Source: Microbulbifer taiwanensis (GTDB lineage Bacteria; Pseudomonadota; Gammaproteobacteria; Pseudomonadales; Cellvibrionaceae). From it: a stretch of DNA of 43,132 nt. A model generated the notes under the pieces. The model was not told where the DNA came from and did no database searches. It saw only the letters and a list, made by a program, of their open reading frames with translations. How positions within the stretch are numbered: position 1 is the first letter of the stretch; each line of letters opens with the position of its first letter. A program made the position numbers and the translations under genes. Where the stretch lies: positions 1 to 43,132 of the forward strand of contig NZ_JACZFR010000015.1 of the NCBI RefSeq assembly GCF_014904815.1, read 5' to 3'. This document shows positions 9,007-17,902 of the stretch, one piece after another.

Positions 9007-9394
9007 CGCCGCGCTCCTCGCCATTGCGTGGAGATTGTTTCAGCAGCTGTTTCAGCAGCAGGGCGCAAAGAAGCAGGCTCAGCAGCGTGCCGAAAACCGT
9101 GGCGGCGAGCAGGCCCAGCCAGTCGGCTGCAGACAGGTCGCGCAGGTAGAAGACGCCCACCGCTGCGGGCAGGAACAGCAGTGCCAGCAGGCGCAGCAGC
9201 TGCTCGCTGACCCGCGCCAGTCCACGCGGCACACCGCCGTACACCATCAGCCCGAGCAGCAACAGCAGCATGCCCAGAACCGAGCCGGGTACCGGTAGGG
9301 AAAAGGCCGCGCTGATTTTGCGCCCGAGAAATTCACAGCCCAGCAGTATTGCCGCGCCGCAGAGCCAGTGTGCTATCTGTCGAAAAGAGTCCAT
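8999..9394 (-). CDS. lrgA: LrgA/CidA family holin-like protein
   Basis: A 131-residue membrane protein with about four helices. It starts MDSFRQIAHWLCGAAILLG and contains LPVPGSVLGMLLLLLGL and FLPAAVGV, both typical of CidA/LrgA holin-like proteins. The partner LrgB is encoded directly downstream with an 8-base overlap. I reject the in-frame extension to 9469, because it would run through a palindromic repeat and adds arginine-rich low-quality sequence. Confidence 0.88.
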   Translation of the reverse strand: MDSFRQIAHWLCGAAILLGCEFLGRKISAAFSLPVPGSVLGMLLLLLGLMVYGGVPRGLARVSEQLLRLLALLFLPAAVGVFYLRDLSAADWLGLLAATVFGTLLSLLLCALLLKQLLKQSPRNGEERGDE

Positions 9395-9400
9395 TGATCT

Positions 9401-9465
9401 GTAGGGTGCGCTGTGCGCACCAACTGTGCCGAGGCCTGCGCCGTGGTGCGCGCGGCGCACCCTAC
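9401..9465. repeat. REP-like palindrome upstream of lrgA
   Basis: An 11-base perfect inverted repeat GTAGGGTGCGC (9401-9411) / GCGCACCCTAC (9455-9465) brackets two shorter copies of the GTGCGC/GCGCAC core. It fills the gap between dsbB and lrgA. Similar GTAGGGTGCGC palindromes are scattered in many proteobacterial genomes. Confidence 0.6.
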
Positions 9466-9479
9466 GCAATATTCAGTGC

Positions 9480-9971
9480 TCAATGCTTGCGGAATGCCTG
9501 CCAGCCGCCAAACAGTATCAGGCCGGCGAAGCCGATCGCCGCCCAGCCGGGAATGCTGAGCCCCATCAGGGTCCACTGCACCTCGGCGCAGTTGCCGTCG
9601 CCGGTCAGCAGTGTCTTGATCACCTCTGCCATCGGGAAGGCATCCAGCATATAGGAAATACCCGGGCCGCAGGCCGGCACCTGGTCTTCCGGCAGGCTCT
9701 GCAACCACAGCTGGCGGCCGGCAAAATACAGGCCACCCATTGCCCACAGGGATACCAGCAGCCCGTAGATGCGCCGGCCGATGGTGGCCGGATTGTGCAG
9801 GAAGGCAATCAGCGAAACCAGGCCCACGCCGAGCAGCATCACCCGCTGGGTGATACACAGCGGACAGGGCTCCAGCCCCTTCACATACTCCAGGTAAAAG
9901 GCGGCACCCAGTAGAAAAATTACGGCGAGAAAAACCAGCAAAAACGTAACGCGCGGGTTGGGCAAACTCAT
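9480..9971 (-). CDS. dsbB: Disulfide bond formation protein B
   Basis: The inner-membrane quinone reductase that reoxidises DsbA. The 163-residue protein has four membrane helices, the periplasmic CPLC pair at Cys36/Cys39 and the second pair at Cys101/Cys128 in the second periplasmic loop. R43 after CITQR matches the quinone-site arginine region. A DsbA gene is present about 27 kb away at 36357-37013. In Pseudomonas a dsbB-type gene (dsbH) also lies next to algQ, so the position is conserved. Confidence 0.95.
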   Translation of the reverse strand: MSLPNPRVTFLLVFLAVIFLLGAAFYLEYVKGLEPCPLCITQRVMLLGVGLVSLIAFLHNPATIGRRIYGLLVSLWAMGGLYFAGRQLWLQSLPEDQVPACGPGISYMLDAFPMAEVIKTLLTGDGNCAEVQWTLMGLSIPGWAAIGFAGLILFGGWQAFRKH

Positions 9972-10027
9972 GATTTATTGGATCCAGCTATCTGTTCGCA
10001 ACCATTTACTTGTTGCTATTCATTCGT

Positions 10028-10612
10028 TCAGGTGTGCTGTCGAAACTGCTCGGCTTCGCGATTCAAGTCGGAAAACAGGTTTGTGAAATTGTGTTCCAGC
10101 GCATCCCGGGCGGCGATCAGCTCGGGCACTGCTTCGTGCAGTGCCACTGGCCGGCGCAGCCGTTGGCCGACCCTTTCCAGGGTGCGCGCTATCACCTGCT
10201 CGTCGCCGTAGCTCTCGAGAAGCTTGAACTGTTCGGCGCGCTGCATAAACGCCAGGGCGCGGGGCGGAATATACCGGCTGCGGGCGTGAAAGTCCCGCCA
10301 GCATTGGTCACAGAATTGCTCCAGCGGTTGCGGGTGCCAGAGGGACCACTGGTGGCAGAGCAGGTGATCGAACCAGATATCCAGAATGATACCCGCGTAG
10401 CGCCGCCAGCCGGGATCGAGTTGCGCCAGTGCATCGCGGTAATCGGGGTGTTCGTCGGTGCGGGCGTCGATGCGTCTGTGCAGGCGGATGCCCGCCTCTA
10501 TCGCCGCCGGTCGCTCGCCGGTCAGCGGGCCCTTGACGAAGTCCCCCAGCAGCCCGCCCAGGCGCCAGTCCGGGTCGGGACCGGAGAGCAGCAGGTGGGC
10601 CAGGTAGTTCAT
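10028..10612 (-). CDS. acpH: Acyl carrier protein phosphodiesterase
   Basis: The enzyme removes the 4'-phosphopantetheine arm from acyl carrier protein. The 194-residue protein starts MNYLAHLLLSG and has the HD-like metal-binding features of AcpH/YajB: LGDFVKG, IRLHRRIDARTDEHP and IILDIWFDHLLCHQW. The length matches E. coli AcpH (193). It lies 18 bases downstream of gshA on the same strand and may share its transcript. Confidence 0.93.
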   Translation of the reverse strand: MNYLAHLLLSGPDPDWRLGGLLGDFVKGPLTGERPAAIEAGIRLHRRIDARTDEHPDYRDALAQLDPGWRRYAGIILDIWFDHLLCHQWSLWHPQPLEQFCDQCWRDFHARSRYIPPRALAFMQRAEQFKLLESYGDEQVIARTLERVGQRLRRPVALHEAVPELIAARDALEHNFTNLFSDLNREAEQFRQHT

Positions 10613-10630
10613 GGTCGGATAATCGCGCCG

Positions 10631-12229
10631 CTACCGCTGGCAGAAAATGTACTGCGCATAGTAGTGGCCGAGAAAATCCTCGAAAGTTCCCCTGTCGGTG
10701 TCCTCGACCTGCGCCTGTTTCTGCAGCGATGCCTCTGCCTGTAGGGCGAATTCCCGCTGGGCGGTGCTGTCCAGCGGCCGCTCCAGGAAGTACTGGCGGT
10801 GCTGCTCGGCCTTGTCCGAGGCCCACTGGAAGAAGCTCTGGCCGCGCTCTTTCATTTCCGCGAGCATGTGCGCCGCCGGCGTCAGGGCCTCTCCGCTGAC
10901 CTTGGCCCGCTGGGCGGCGAGTGCGCGACGGTAGTCGTCGCCGCCCCAGGCGCTGTCGAGCAGATCGGCGATGGGCTCCATTTCGTCCAGCAGGCGCGTG
11001 GCCCAGTCGGTCAGTTTCAACTCGCCGCCCCCGCCGTTCTGGGATAGGTGGATCAGCCGCAGTTCAGGGTCGCGGCCGCGGTAGACGATGCGGTTCTGGT
11101 TTTCCTGGGTCGCGCGGTAGTCGGCGTCGTCGGTCTTGGGGCTGTCGTGCAGTAGGCAGTGGAGCAGGAAGCTGTCGAGGAAGCGCATCTGCTGTGCGTC
11201 TATACCCAGCGGCGCGAAGGGGTTGAGGTCGAGGCAGCGCACCTCGATATACTCGACCCCGCGGTTGTCGAGTGCCGACAGCGCCGTCTCTCCCATCTTG
11301 GCCGGGTTCTTGGGGCGGATGGGCGAATAGAATTCATTCTCGATCTGCAACAGGCCGGTGGTCAGCTGCTGGAAATGGCCGTCCGCATCCTTCACACCCA
11401 GCTCGTGATAGGGGGCGTAGGGGCGGCTGATGGCCGCGCACAGGGTGGACAGGTAGCTGGGCAGGTCGTTGTAGCAGACGATCAGGGACTGCTGCGCGTC
11501 GCTGTTGTAGCCGAGGTCACCCATGCGCAGCGAGGTGGCGAAGGGGGTATGCAGTGTGTGGTCATCGCCATTAAATACTTCCAGGCTGTGCTCGCGCCCC
11601 TCGACAAACGAGGCGCACACCGCCGGCGCCGCGCCGAACAGGTAGATCAGCAGCCAGTAGTGACGGCGGAAATTGCGGATCAGGTCAAAGTAGCGGCGGG
11701 TCTTGAAGTCGCCCAGGGATTCGTCACTGCCCTCGCGCTCGTGCAGCCACTTCCACAAATCATCTGGTACGGAAAAATTGTAGTGAATGCCGGCGATGGT
11801 CTGCATGGCGCGGCCATAGCGCAGCCCCAGGCCCAGGCGGTAGACGGTTTTCATGGTGCCGCTGTGGGAGCTGCCGTAGCGGGCCACCGGAATCTCGTCA
11901 TCGTCGCCGATACGACAGGGCATGCTGTTGACCCACAGGCGCTCGTCGCCGATCTGGCTGTAGGTGTAGCGGTGGATGCGATCGAGGATCTGCAGCGCTT
12001 CCTCCGGCGTGGCCACCGGCGGTGTGATGAACTCCAGCAGTGACTCGGCGAAGTCGGTGGTGATGCTGTCGTGGGTCAGCGCGGAGCCCAGTGTCGGGCC
12101 GTGGGGTGTCTGCGCCAGGGCGCCGTCCGCGGCGACCCTCAGGCTCTCTTTTTCAATCCCGCGGCGAATGCCCTTCAGCAGTTGCAGCGTCTGTGGCTGG
12201 GCCAGGGCGGCCAGGTGGTGGTTGGGCAC
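10631..12229 (-). CDS. gshA: Glutamate-cysteine ligase
   Basis: The ATP-dependent first step of glutathione synthesis, joining glutamate and cysteine. The 532-residue product matches the proteobacterial GshA type (E. coli 518). Landmarks are GIRRGIEKESLRV near the N-terminus, THDSITTDFAESLLEFITPP, GIHYNFSV and YIEVRCLDLNPFAPLGI. The start is a GTG with AAGGAG exactly 6 bases upstream; the ORF extends 15 codons further upstream but has no better signal. acpH follows closely. Confidence 0.95.
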   Translation of the reverse strand: MPNHHLAALAQPQTLQLLKGIRRGIEKESLRVAADGALAQTPHGPTLGSALTHDSITTDFAESLLEFITPPVATPEEALQILDRIHRYTYSQIGDERLWVNSMPCRIGDDDEIPVARYGSSHSGTMKTVYRLGLGLRYGRAMQTIAGIHYNFSVPDDLWKWLHEREGSDESLGDFKTRRYFDLIRNFRRHYWLLIYLFGAAPAVCASFVEGREHSLEVFNGDDHTLHTPFATSLRMGDLGYNSDAQQSLIVCYNDLPSYLSTLCAAISRPYAPYHELGVKDADGHFQQLTTGLLQIENEFYSPIRPKNPAKMGETALSALDNRGVEYIEVRCLDLNPFAPLGIDAQQMRFLDSFLLHCLLHDSPKTDDADYRATQENQNRIVYRGRDPELRLIHLSQNGGGGELKLTDWATRLLDEMEPIADLLDSAWGGDDYRRALAAQRAKVSGEALTPAAHMLAEMKERGQSFFQWASDKAEQHRQYFLERPLDSTAQREFALQAEASLQKQAQVEDTDRGTFEDFLGHYYAQYIFCQR

Positions 12230-12333
12230 TCGATACTCCTTTTTTAGTCGCCGCGGACACCGGGACGACTGCACCGTGACCGGCAGTTAAGAGGCCGATA
12301 TGGGGGCGGCGGCCATTATCTCAATCGGCCCGC

Positions 12334-12804
12334 TCAACCGAAGTCGAGTACCGCGGCTCTCGCCCCGCCCGCTTCCGCGCCGGCCTCGTCCGGCTGTTGC
12401 GGCTCTATCTCCGGCGCTTCCTCGGGGGTCACTTCCGGGGCCTGTTCGGGCGGAGTCTCCGGAACCGGCTCCGGGTTCACTTCCGGATTGCTCTCCGGCG
12501 GTAGCTCTTCCGGTGCGCCCGGCTCGATTTCCGGGTTCCCCTGCGCGGTTTCCGCTGCGGTCATCGCCGACATCTCCCCCAGGGCGTCCGCGGGTATCTG
12601 CGGCTGCCCCCTGTCATTCAGTTCACACTGCAGCAGCTCGATACGCAGGCTCACATTGCGGGTATTGGCTTCGAACATCTGGTTGATGGCGACATCCTTG
12701 TGTTCGCTGCGGAACAGGCGGTTGACCTCGCGGCCGTCGATCCACTCGTTGCTTTTGCTCAGGAACTGCTGGTGCTGGTTGGTCAGCACAAAGACGTGAC
12801 TCAT
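12334..12804 (-). CDS. Conserved hypothetical protein with Pro/Glu-rich tail
   Basis: A 156-residue protein without signal peptide. Residues 1-75 (MSHVFVLTNQHQQFLSKSNEW...) look globular and resemble an unnamed family in Pseudomonas-like bacteria, by recollection only. Residues about 90-145 are a low-complexity chain of P-E dipeptides such as NPEPVPETPPEQAPE, likely extended and disordered. The tail ends AAVLDFG. The start MSHV is preferred over an ATG four codons upstream. No function can be assigned. Confidence 0.65.
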   Translation of the reverse strand: MSHVFVLTNQHQQFLSKSNEWIDGREVNRLFRSEHKDVAINQMFEANTRNVSLRIELLQCELNDRGQPQIPADALGEMSAMTAAETAQGNPEIEPGAPEELPPESNPEVNPEPVPETPPEQAPEVTPEEAPEIEPQQPDEAGAEAGGARAAVLDFG

Positions 12805-12897
12805 GGGGTAGGACAACTTTTAACGCTGTAACAGAAGGGCAGTTTAGCGACGGGGGGACTGTGGCTCAAGAAGCGTGGCGGCGGGGCGCGGTCAGTA

Positions 12898-12929
12898 CCC
12901 GCCCCCGCGGGGTAAGGTGCGGGGGCGGG
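12898..12929 (-). terminator. GC-rich stem-loop after the malic enzyme gene
   Basis: An 11-base perfect inverted repeat CCCGCCCCCGC / GCGGGGGCGGG with a 10-base loop begins 7 bases past the stop of the malic enzyme gene. A T-run is missing, so termination is probable but not certain. Confidence 0.5.
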
Positions 12930-12935
12930 ATGGGG

Positions 12936-14189
12936 TCACAGTGCCTCGAGCGGATAGTGTTCCGGATAGGGCAGCCGCGCCGCGCCGCTGTCCACGGCCG
13001 CGCGCGCCACGGCGGCGGCCACTTCCGGCAGCAGGCGCGGGTCCGTGGGCTTGGGCAGTATATAGTCGGGCCCGAAGTTCAGCTCCACGCCGCCGTAGCC
13101 GGCGCGCACCGAATCCGGTACCGGCTGGTGGGCAATCTGGCGAATGGCCTCGATGGCGGCCAGTTTCATCTCCTCGTTGATACGTGCCGCGCGTACATCC
13201 AGGGCGCCGCGGAAGATAAACGGGAAGCAGAGCACATTGTTGACCTGGTTCGGGTAGTCCGAGCGGCCGGTGGCCATGATCAGGTCGTCGCGCACGCTGT
13301 GGGCCAGCTCCGGGGCTATCTCCGGGTTGGGGTTGGAGCAGGCGAAGACCACCGGCCTGGGCGCCATGCGCTTCAGCTGCTCTGCGGACAGCAGGTCCGG
13401 GCCGGATACGCCGAGGAAGACGTCGGCGCCCTCGATGGCGTCGTCCAGGGTGCGCATTTCGGTGTCCCGCGCCCACTCACCCTTGTAGGCGTTGATGTCG
13501 GTGCGGCCGGAGTGGATGACGCCGCGACTGTCGAGCATGGTGATCTGCTCTTTTTTCGCGCCGGCGGCCAGCATCAGCTTGCAGCAGGCGGTGGCGGCGG
13601 CGCCGGCACCCAGGCAGACCATGCGCACTTCGCCGATCTTCTTGCCCTGTATCTCCAGCGCGTTGAGCATGCCCGCTACGGTCACAATCGCCGTGCCGTG
13701 CTGGTCATCGTGGAACACCGGCACCTGGCAGCGCTCGATCAGTGCCTCCTCGATATGGAAGCACTCGGGCGCCTTGATGTCCTCCAGGTTGATGCCGCCG
13801 AAGGTGTTGGCGATGTCGGACACCGTCTGGATAAAGCGCTCGGGGCTGGGGCTGTCCACCTCGATATCCACCGAATTGATGCCGGCGAAGCGCTTGAACA
13901 GCAGCGACTTGCCCTCCATCACCGGTTTGGAGGCCAGCGGGCCCAGGTTGCCGAGGCCGAGGATGGCGCTGCCATTGGAGATCACCGCGACCAGGTTGCC
14001 CTTGCCGGTGTACAGGTAGGCTGCCTCCGGGTCCTTGGCGATCTCGCGCACCGGCTCGGCGACGCCCGGGCTGTAGGCCAGGGACAGGTCTTCCTGAGTC
14101 TGGGCGGGAGTGGTCACTTCTACCGAAAGCTTGCCCGGGGTCGGCAGCGCGTGGTAGTCGAGCGCGGCCTGGCGCAATGAATCCGTCAT
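12936..14189 (-). CDS. NAD(P)-dependent malic enzyme, single-domain form
   Basis: The enzyme converts malate to pyruvate and CO2, feeding anaplerosis and NADPH supply. The 417-residue protein holds the N-terminal malic domain (LAYSPGVAEPVREI, GNLVAVISNGSAILGLGN) and the NAD-binding domain (VCLGAGAAATACCKLML). FHDDQHGTAIV and FACSNPNPEI are further signatures. It lacks the phosphotransacetylase-like domain of MaeB, and is of the size of the Pseudomonas PA5046 enzyme. The gene leads the conserved block malic enzyme - nuclease - rpmE - priA. Confidence 0.93.
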   Translation of the reverse strand: MTDSLRQAALDYHALPTPGKLSVEVTTPAQTQEDLSLAYSPGVAEPVREIAKDPEAAYLYTGKGNLVAVISNGSAILGLGNLGPLASKPVMEGKSLLFKRFAGINSVDIEVDSPSPERFIQTVSDIANTFGGINLEDIKAPECFHIEEALIERCQVPVFHDDQHGTAIVTVAGMLNALEIQGKKIGEVRMVCLGAGAAATACCKLMLAAGAKKEQITMLDSRGVIHSGRTDINAYKGEWARDTEMRTLDDAIEGADVFLGVSGPDLLSAEQLKRMAPRPVVFACSNPNPEIAPELAHSVRDDLIMATGRSDYPNQVNNVLCFPFIFRGALDVRAARINEEMKLAAIEAIRQIAHQPVPDSVRAGYGGVELNFGPDYILPKPTDPRLLPEVAAAVARAAVDSGAARLPYPEHYPLEAL

Positions 14190-14312
14190 CTTGGAAATTA
14201 TCTCTCGAATACTGCGGGGATGCCTCTGTGGGCCTCGCCCTGGTTACTGCGGGGGCGCTGAGAATAACCGACTGCGCCCTGTCGTCACAAGCGCAAAAAT
14301 CGAGCGGGACCG

Positions 14313-15143
14313 TTAATTCCTACTAATTTCGATCGTGAATTTCGAGTCGATGGCAATGAAGAAGCGCTTATTCTGTGGAAACCGGGATGTGTATTTCGCG
14401 CCCCTGTCCACCAGCCAGCCCTTCACCTCTATTTGCGCTCCTTGCCAATCGCGCCGGTTCAGCTGGCCAGAATCCCCGGTCAGGGGTAGTCGCAGGGCCA
14501 CGGGGCCGTCCAGTTCCAGCCACAGGTAGCGGTTGCGTTCGGCCTCGCGCACCCTGCCGCGCAGCAGCACGAAGCCGCCGTCGCCGGGGCGCACATCCGC
14601 GGCGCGCTTTGCCGGCCACACGCCGGGCGCCCAGACGCCGCGGCCGCGCCGGCGCGCGGAGGCTTCGTGTTTCGACAGGCACTCGGCCAGGGTCAGGTTG
14701 GGTGCCACGGCGATATGGAAGGCCAGGCCGTCGGACAGCAGCGCCGCCTCCAGGCTTTCGCCACGGTGGTTGTAGACATGGGCCAGCAGTCGCCCGTAGC
14801 GATCGCGCCTGTCGCGGTCGTAGGAGATTTTCAGGTCGCCGCCGGCCAGGAAGTGCCTGGTGAACGCCCGCGCCTCCCGCGCCAGCGGCTCCGCCGGGCG
14901 TCCGTCCCTGGCCAGTTCCGGCGTATTGACACCGATCAGGCGCAGGCGGCGGCCGTCGCGCAGCAGCAGGGTATCGCCGTCCTGAACCCGCTGAAGCGTC
15001 ACCTCTTCATCCGCGGCACCGAGAGTGCAGCCGGCGGAGGCCGGCCCTGCCGGCAGCAGAGCGGTAATGCAGGCAATAAAAAAAGCACCGAGGGAAACCC
15101 AGGGTGCTTTTCTGGCCGGCGCTGTGGGCGACTTTGAAGTCAC
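14313..15143 (-). CDS. Exported thermonuclease-family (SNase-like) protein
   Basis: A 276-residue protein with a signal peptide (about 13-38, hydrophobic AFFIACITALLPAGPASA) and a staphylococcal-nuclease domain at about 50-165. Visible active-site features are VQDGDTLLL, LRLIGVNTPEL and DRRDRYGR. An extra C-terminal domain of about 90 residues resembles an OB fold. The open frame continues upstream through rpmE in another phase, so the start must lie after rpmE; GTG at 15143 is the only sensible choice but has no ribosome binding site. A strong terminator hairpin for rpmE overlaps its signal-peptide codons. The Pseudomonas homologue also sits next to rpmE. Confidence 0.8.
   Translation of the reverse strand: MTSKSPTAPARKAPWVSLGAFFIACITALLPAGPASAGCTLGAADEEVTLQRVQDGDTLLLRDGRRLRLIGVNTPELARDGRPAEPLAREARAFTRHFLAGGDLKISYDRDRRDRYGRLLAHVYNHRGESLEAALLSDGLAFHIAVAPNLTLAECLSKHEASARRRGRGVWAPGVWPAKRAADVRPGDGGFVLLRGRVREAERNRYLWLELDGPVALRLPLTGDSGQLNRRDWQGAQIEVKGWLVDRGAKYTSRFPQNKRFFIAIDSKFTIEISRN
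15078..15111 (-). terminator. Rho-independent terminator of rpmE, inside the nuclease gene
   Basis: On the minus strand AAAAGCACC and GGTGCTTTT form a 9-base stem, with a nested GGG/CCC stem in the loop, followed by a run of seven T. It starts 59 bases past the rpmE stop and lies within the first 25 codons of the nuclease gene. Confidence 0.85.
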
Positions 15144-15169
15144 ACTGCGCTCTGCGGCGTAGGCCCGAA

Positions 15170-15382
15170 TTACTTGGCGATGCGGCTGCCGAAACGCTTC
15201 TTGAAGCGATCCACACGGCCGCCGGTGCTCGCTTCGCGCTGCTTGCCGGTGTAGAAGGGGTGGCATTGGGAGCACACGTCCAGCTGGATGTCTTTGCCCA
15301 GGGTGGACTTGGTCTTGATGGCGTTGCCGCAGGAGCAGGTAGCGGTAACGTCGACGTAATTCGGATGGATATCTGCTTTCAT
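15170..15382 (-). CDS. rpmE: 50S ribosomal protein L31
   Basis: A 70-residue protein of the large ribosomal subunit. It is the zinc-binding (C+) form: Cys16, Cys18, Cys37 and Cys40 are all present in TCSCG and [13 protein letters not shown]. The start has GAGG about 6 bases upstream. Its own terminator follows directly. It is divergent from priA, the usual arrangement in gammaproteobacteria. Confidence 0.97.
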   Translation of the reverse strand: MKADIHPNYVDVTATCSCGNAIKTKSTLGKDIQLDVCSQCHPFYTGKQREASTGGRVDRFKKRFGSRIAK

Positions 15383-15529
15383 GATTGCCTCTTTTCGAAT
15401 CCGCCACCCGATCTGTTGCCGGGCACGGAGCCGTCATTGGTGCAGGAACCGGAATGGTTCCGGGCTGTTTAAAAAGTCGGCGCATACTATCAGATTAGCG
15501 CGGTGGTTCAAGCGCAAATATACGGAACC

Positions 15530-15551
15530 GCCCGGCTCGCCGGAGCCGGGC
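15530..15551. other. Stem-loop between rpmE and priA
   Basis: A 9-base perfect inverted repeat GCCCGGCTC / GAGCCGGGC with a 4-base loop sits in the priA leader, about 50 bases before the start codon. It may affect the priA mRNA; no function is established. Confidence 0.4.
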
Positions 15552-15601
15552 ACAACTGCGCTATCATGCGCCCCACGATCCAGCAGTACGGGAGGGGGCA
15601 C

Positions 15602-17815
15602 TTGGCGAGCGACGGCGCAAATCCGGCAATTCTGCGACTGGCGGTACCGGTACCGCTGCGGCGCCTGTTCGACTATCTGCCGCCGGAAGGCATCGATCTG
15701 TCCACATTGAGCCCGGGCCAGCGCCTCTGGGTGCCCTTCGGCGGGCGCAAGCTGGTAGCGGTGCTGGTGGATATGGTCCCCGAGTCGCCGCTGGCGCAGC
15801 TGAAGCCGGCGCTGGAGCTGATCGACAGCGCGCCGGTCTTCGACGGCTGCTGCCGCGACTTCCTGCACTGGGCTGCCGACTACTACCAGGCGCCGGTGGG
15901 CGAACTCTACGCCGCCGCCCTGCCCGCCGCCCTGCGCAAGGGCAAGCCGGCGGACCACTGGGCGGAACAGTGGCTGCAGCTGACCACCGAGGGCAAGGGC
16001 CTACCGGAAACGGCGCTGTCGAGGGCGCCCAAGCAGCAGGCACTGCTGCAATTGCTACTGGAGCGCGGCCGCCAGAGCCGCACCCAGTTGAAGGCCCTGG
16101 ATCACTCCACCGCGACCATTCGCGCCCTGCAAGATCGCGGCCTGGTGGAGTGGATCGCCGGCCCCACGGTCCCGCCTGCGATTCCCGCCGCCGAGGCCAC
16201 AGCGCCGCCAGAGCTAAATGAAGAACAGCGACAGGTGCTGGATGCCATCCCGGTCGATCGCTTTTCCGCTTCCCTGCTCGAGGGCACCACCGGCAGCGGC
16301 AAGACCGAGGTCTACCTGCGCCTGATGGAGCAGGTGCTCACCGGTGGCAAACAGGCCCTGTTGCTGGTGCCGGAAATCGGCCTGACGCCGCAGACGTTGC
16401 GCCGTATCGCCGCGCGCTTCCCGGACCGCAGTATCGCCGCCCTGCACTCGGGCCTGGCCGAGGGCGAGCGCGCCCAGGCCTGGCTGTCCGCGGCCGCGGG
16501 CCAGGCGGATATCGTCATAGGCACCCGCTCGGCGATACTGACACCGCTGCCGAGATTGGGCGCGGTGATCGTCGACGAGGAGCACGACGGCTCCTTCAAG
16601 CAGCAGGACGGCGTGCGCTACTCCGCCCGCGACCTGGCTATGGTGCTGGGGCGCAACGCCGGTGTGCCAGTGCTGCTGGGCTCGGCGACGCCGTCCCTGG
16701 AGAGCCTGCACAATGCGCTCAGCGGTCGCTACCAGCATCTGCGCCTGCGCCAGCGCGCCGGCAATGCGCGCCCACCGCAGATTCACCTGGTGCCGACCCT
16801 GGGCCAGCAGCTGGAGGAGGGCTTCGCGCCCCAGGTGCTGCGCCATATCGGCGAAACCCTGGCGCGCGGCGAGCAGGCGCTGGTGTTTATCAACCGTCGC
16901 GGCTTCGCCCCGGCCCTGACCTGCGACGACTGCGGCTGGCTGGCCGACTGCCCCCACTGCTCCAGCAAGCTGACCATGCACCGCCGCCAGCGGCAGCTGC
17001 GCTGTCACCACTGCGACTACCGCAGGTCACTGGTGGATAGCTGCCCACAGTGTCACAGCCGCTCGCTCAGTGCCCTCGGCGGCGGCACCGAGCGCAGCGA
17101 GGAACTGCTCGCCAGGCGCTTCGCCGACTACCCGGTGATCCGCGTCGACCGCGACACCACCGCCAGCAAGCAGGCCCTGGACAGGCTGCTGGCGCCGGCG
17201 CGGGACGGCAAGCCCTGCCTGCTGCTCGGCACCCAGATGCTGGCCAAGGGCCACCATTTACCGCGGGTTACCCTGGTGGTCATCCAGGACGCCGACGGCG
17301 GTCTCTTCAGCGCCGATTTCCGCGCCCCCGAGCGCACCGGGCAGCTGCTTGAACAGGTGGCTGGCCGCGCTGGTCGCGGCGACCTGCCCGGGCGGGTGCT
17401 GGTACAGAGCCGCTACCCGGAGCACCCGCTGCTGCAGCTGCTGCTGGAGAAGGGCTACGGCCCCTTCGCCCGCCAGCTGCTGCGCGACAGGGCTGTGGCA
17501 CAGCTGCCGCCGCTGCGGGCCATGGCGCTGGTGCGCGCCGAGTGCGAGGAGCCCAGGTGGGCGGAGGAATTCCTCGAGACGGCGCGCACGCAGATGCAGG
17601 CACTGGCGCCGCCGTCGCCACAGCTGTCCTACCTGGGGCCGGTGCCGGCGCTGCTGGAACGCAAGTCCGGCCGCTTCCGCTTCTATGTACAGATCACCGC
17701 GGAGAAGCGCGGCCAGCTGCAGCCACTGCTGGCGCGCCTGTGCCAGTGGGCCGAGGGCAACAGGAACCGCCGCCTGCGCTGGGCGGTGGATATGGATGCG
17801 CAGGAACTGTCGTGA
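15602..17815 (+). CDS. priA: Primosomal protein N', replication restart helicase
   Basis: PriA recognises stalled forks and reloads the replisome. The 737-residue protein has the N-terminal fork-binding domain (about 1-110), Walker A GTTGSGKTE at about 228, the DEEH box followed by DGSFKQQD at about 324, and the zinc-binding insert with eight cysteines at about 440-487 (CDDCGWLADCPHC ... CHHCDY ... CPQC). The C-terminal helicase motifs GTQMLAKGHH and VAGRAGRGDLPG are intact. I chose a TTG start because GGGAGGGGG lies 3 bases upstream and the length then matches E. coli (732). An ATG at 15566 is an alternative. Confidence 0.95.
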   Translation: MASDGANPAILRLAVPVPLRRLFDYLPPEGIDLSTLSPGQRLWVPFGGRKLVAVLVDMVPESPLAQLKPALELIDSAPVFDGCCRDFLHWAADYYQAPVGELYAAALPAALRKGKPADHWAEQWLQLTTEGKGLPETALSRAPKQQALLQLLLERGRQSRTQLKALDHSTATIRALQDRGLVEWIAGPTVPPAIPAAEATAPPELNEEQRQVLDAIPVDRFSASLLEGTTGSGKTEVYLRLMEQVLTGGKQALLLVPEIGLTPQTLRRIAARFPDRSIAALHSGLAEGERAQAWLSAAAGQADIVIGTRSAILTPLPRLGAVIVDEEHDGSFKQQDGVRYSARDLAMVLGRNAGVPVLLGSATPSLESLHNALSGRYQHLRLRQRAGNARPPQIHLVPTLGQQLEEGFAPQVLRHIGETLARGEQALVFINRRGFAPALTCDDCGWLADCPHCSSKLTMHRRQRQLRCHHCDYRRSLVDSCPQCHSRSLSALGGGTERSEELLARRFADYPVIRVDRDTTASKQALDRLLAPARDGKPCLLLGTQMLAKGHHLPRVTLVVIQDADGGLFSADFRAPERTGQLLEQVAGRAGRGDLPGRVLVQSRYPEHPLLQLLLEKGYGPFARQLLRDRAVAQLPPLRAMALVRAECEEPRWAEEFLETARTQMQALAPPSPQLSYLGPVPALLERKSGRFRFYVQITAEKRGQLQPLLARLCQWAEGNRNRRLRWAVDMDAQELS

Positions 17816-17902
17816 ATTTGAGTTCCGCCCGCCGCGGGCGGGGCGAATGGCGTTACAATTCCCCTGTCGAAAAAGCGTTAAAAAGTTAGGGAAGAGATTT
17901 TC

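Noticed and set aside
12861..14180. Long plus-strand ORF (439 codons) opposite the malic enzyme gene
   Set aside because: It is the antisense shadow of a clear gene and its translation is rich in His, Gln, Arg and Gly without any domain.
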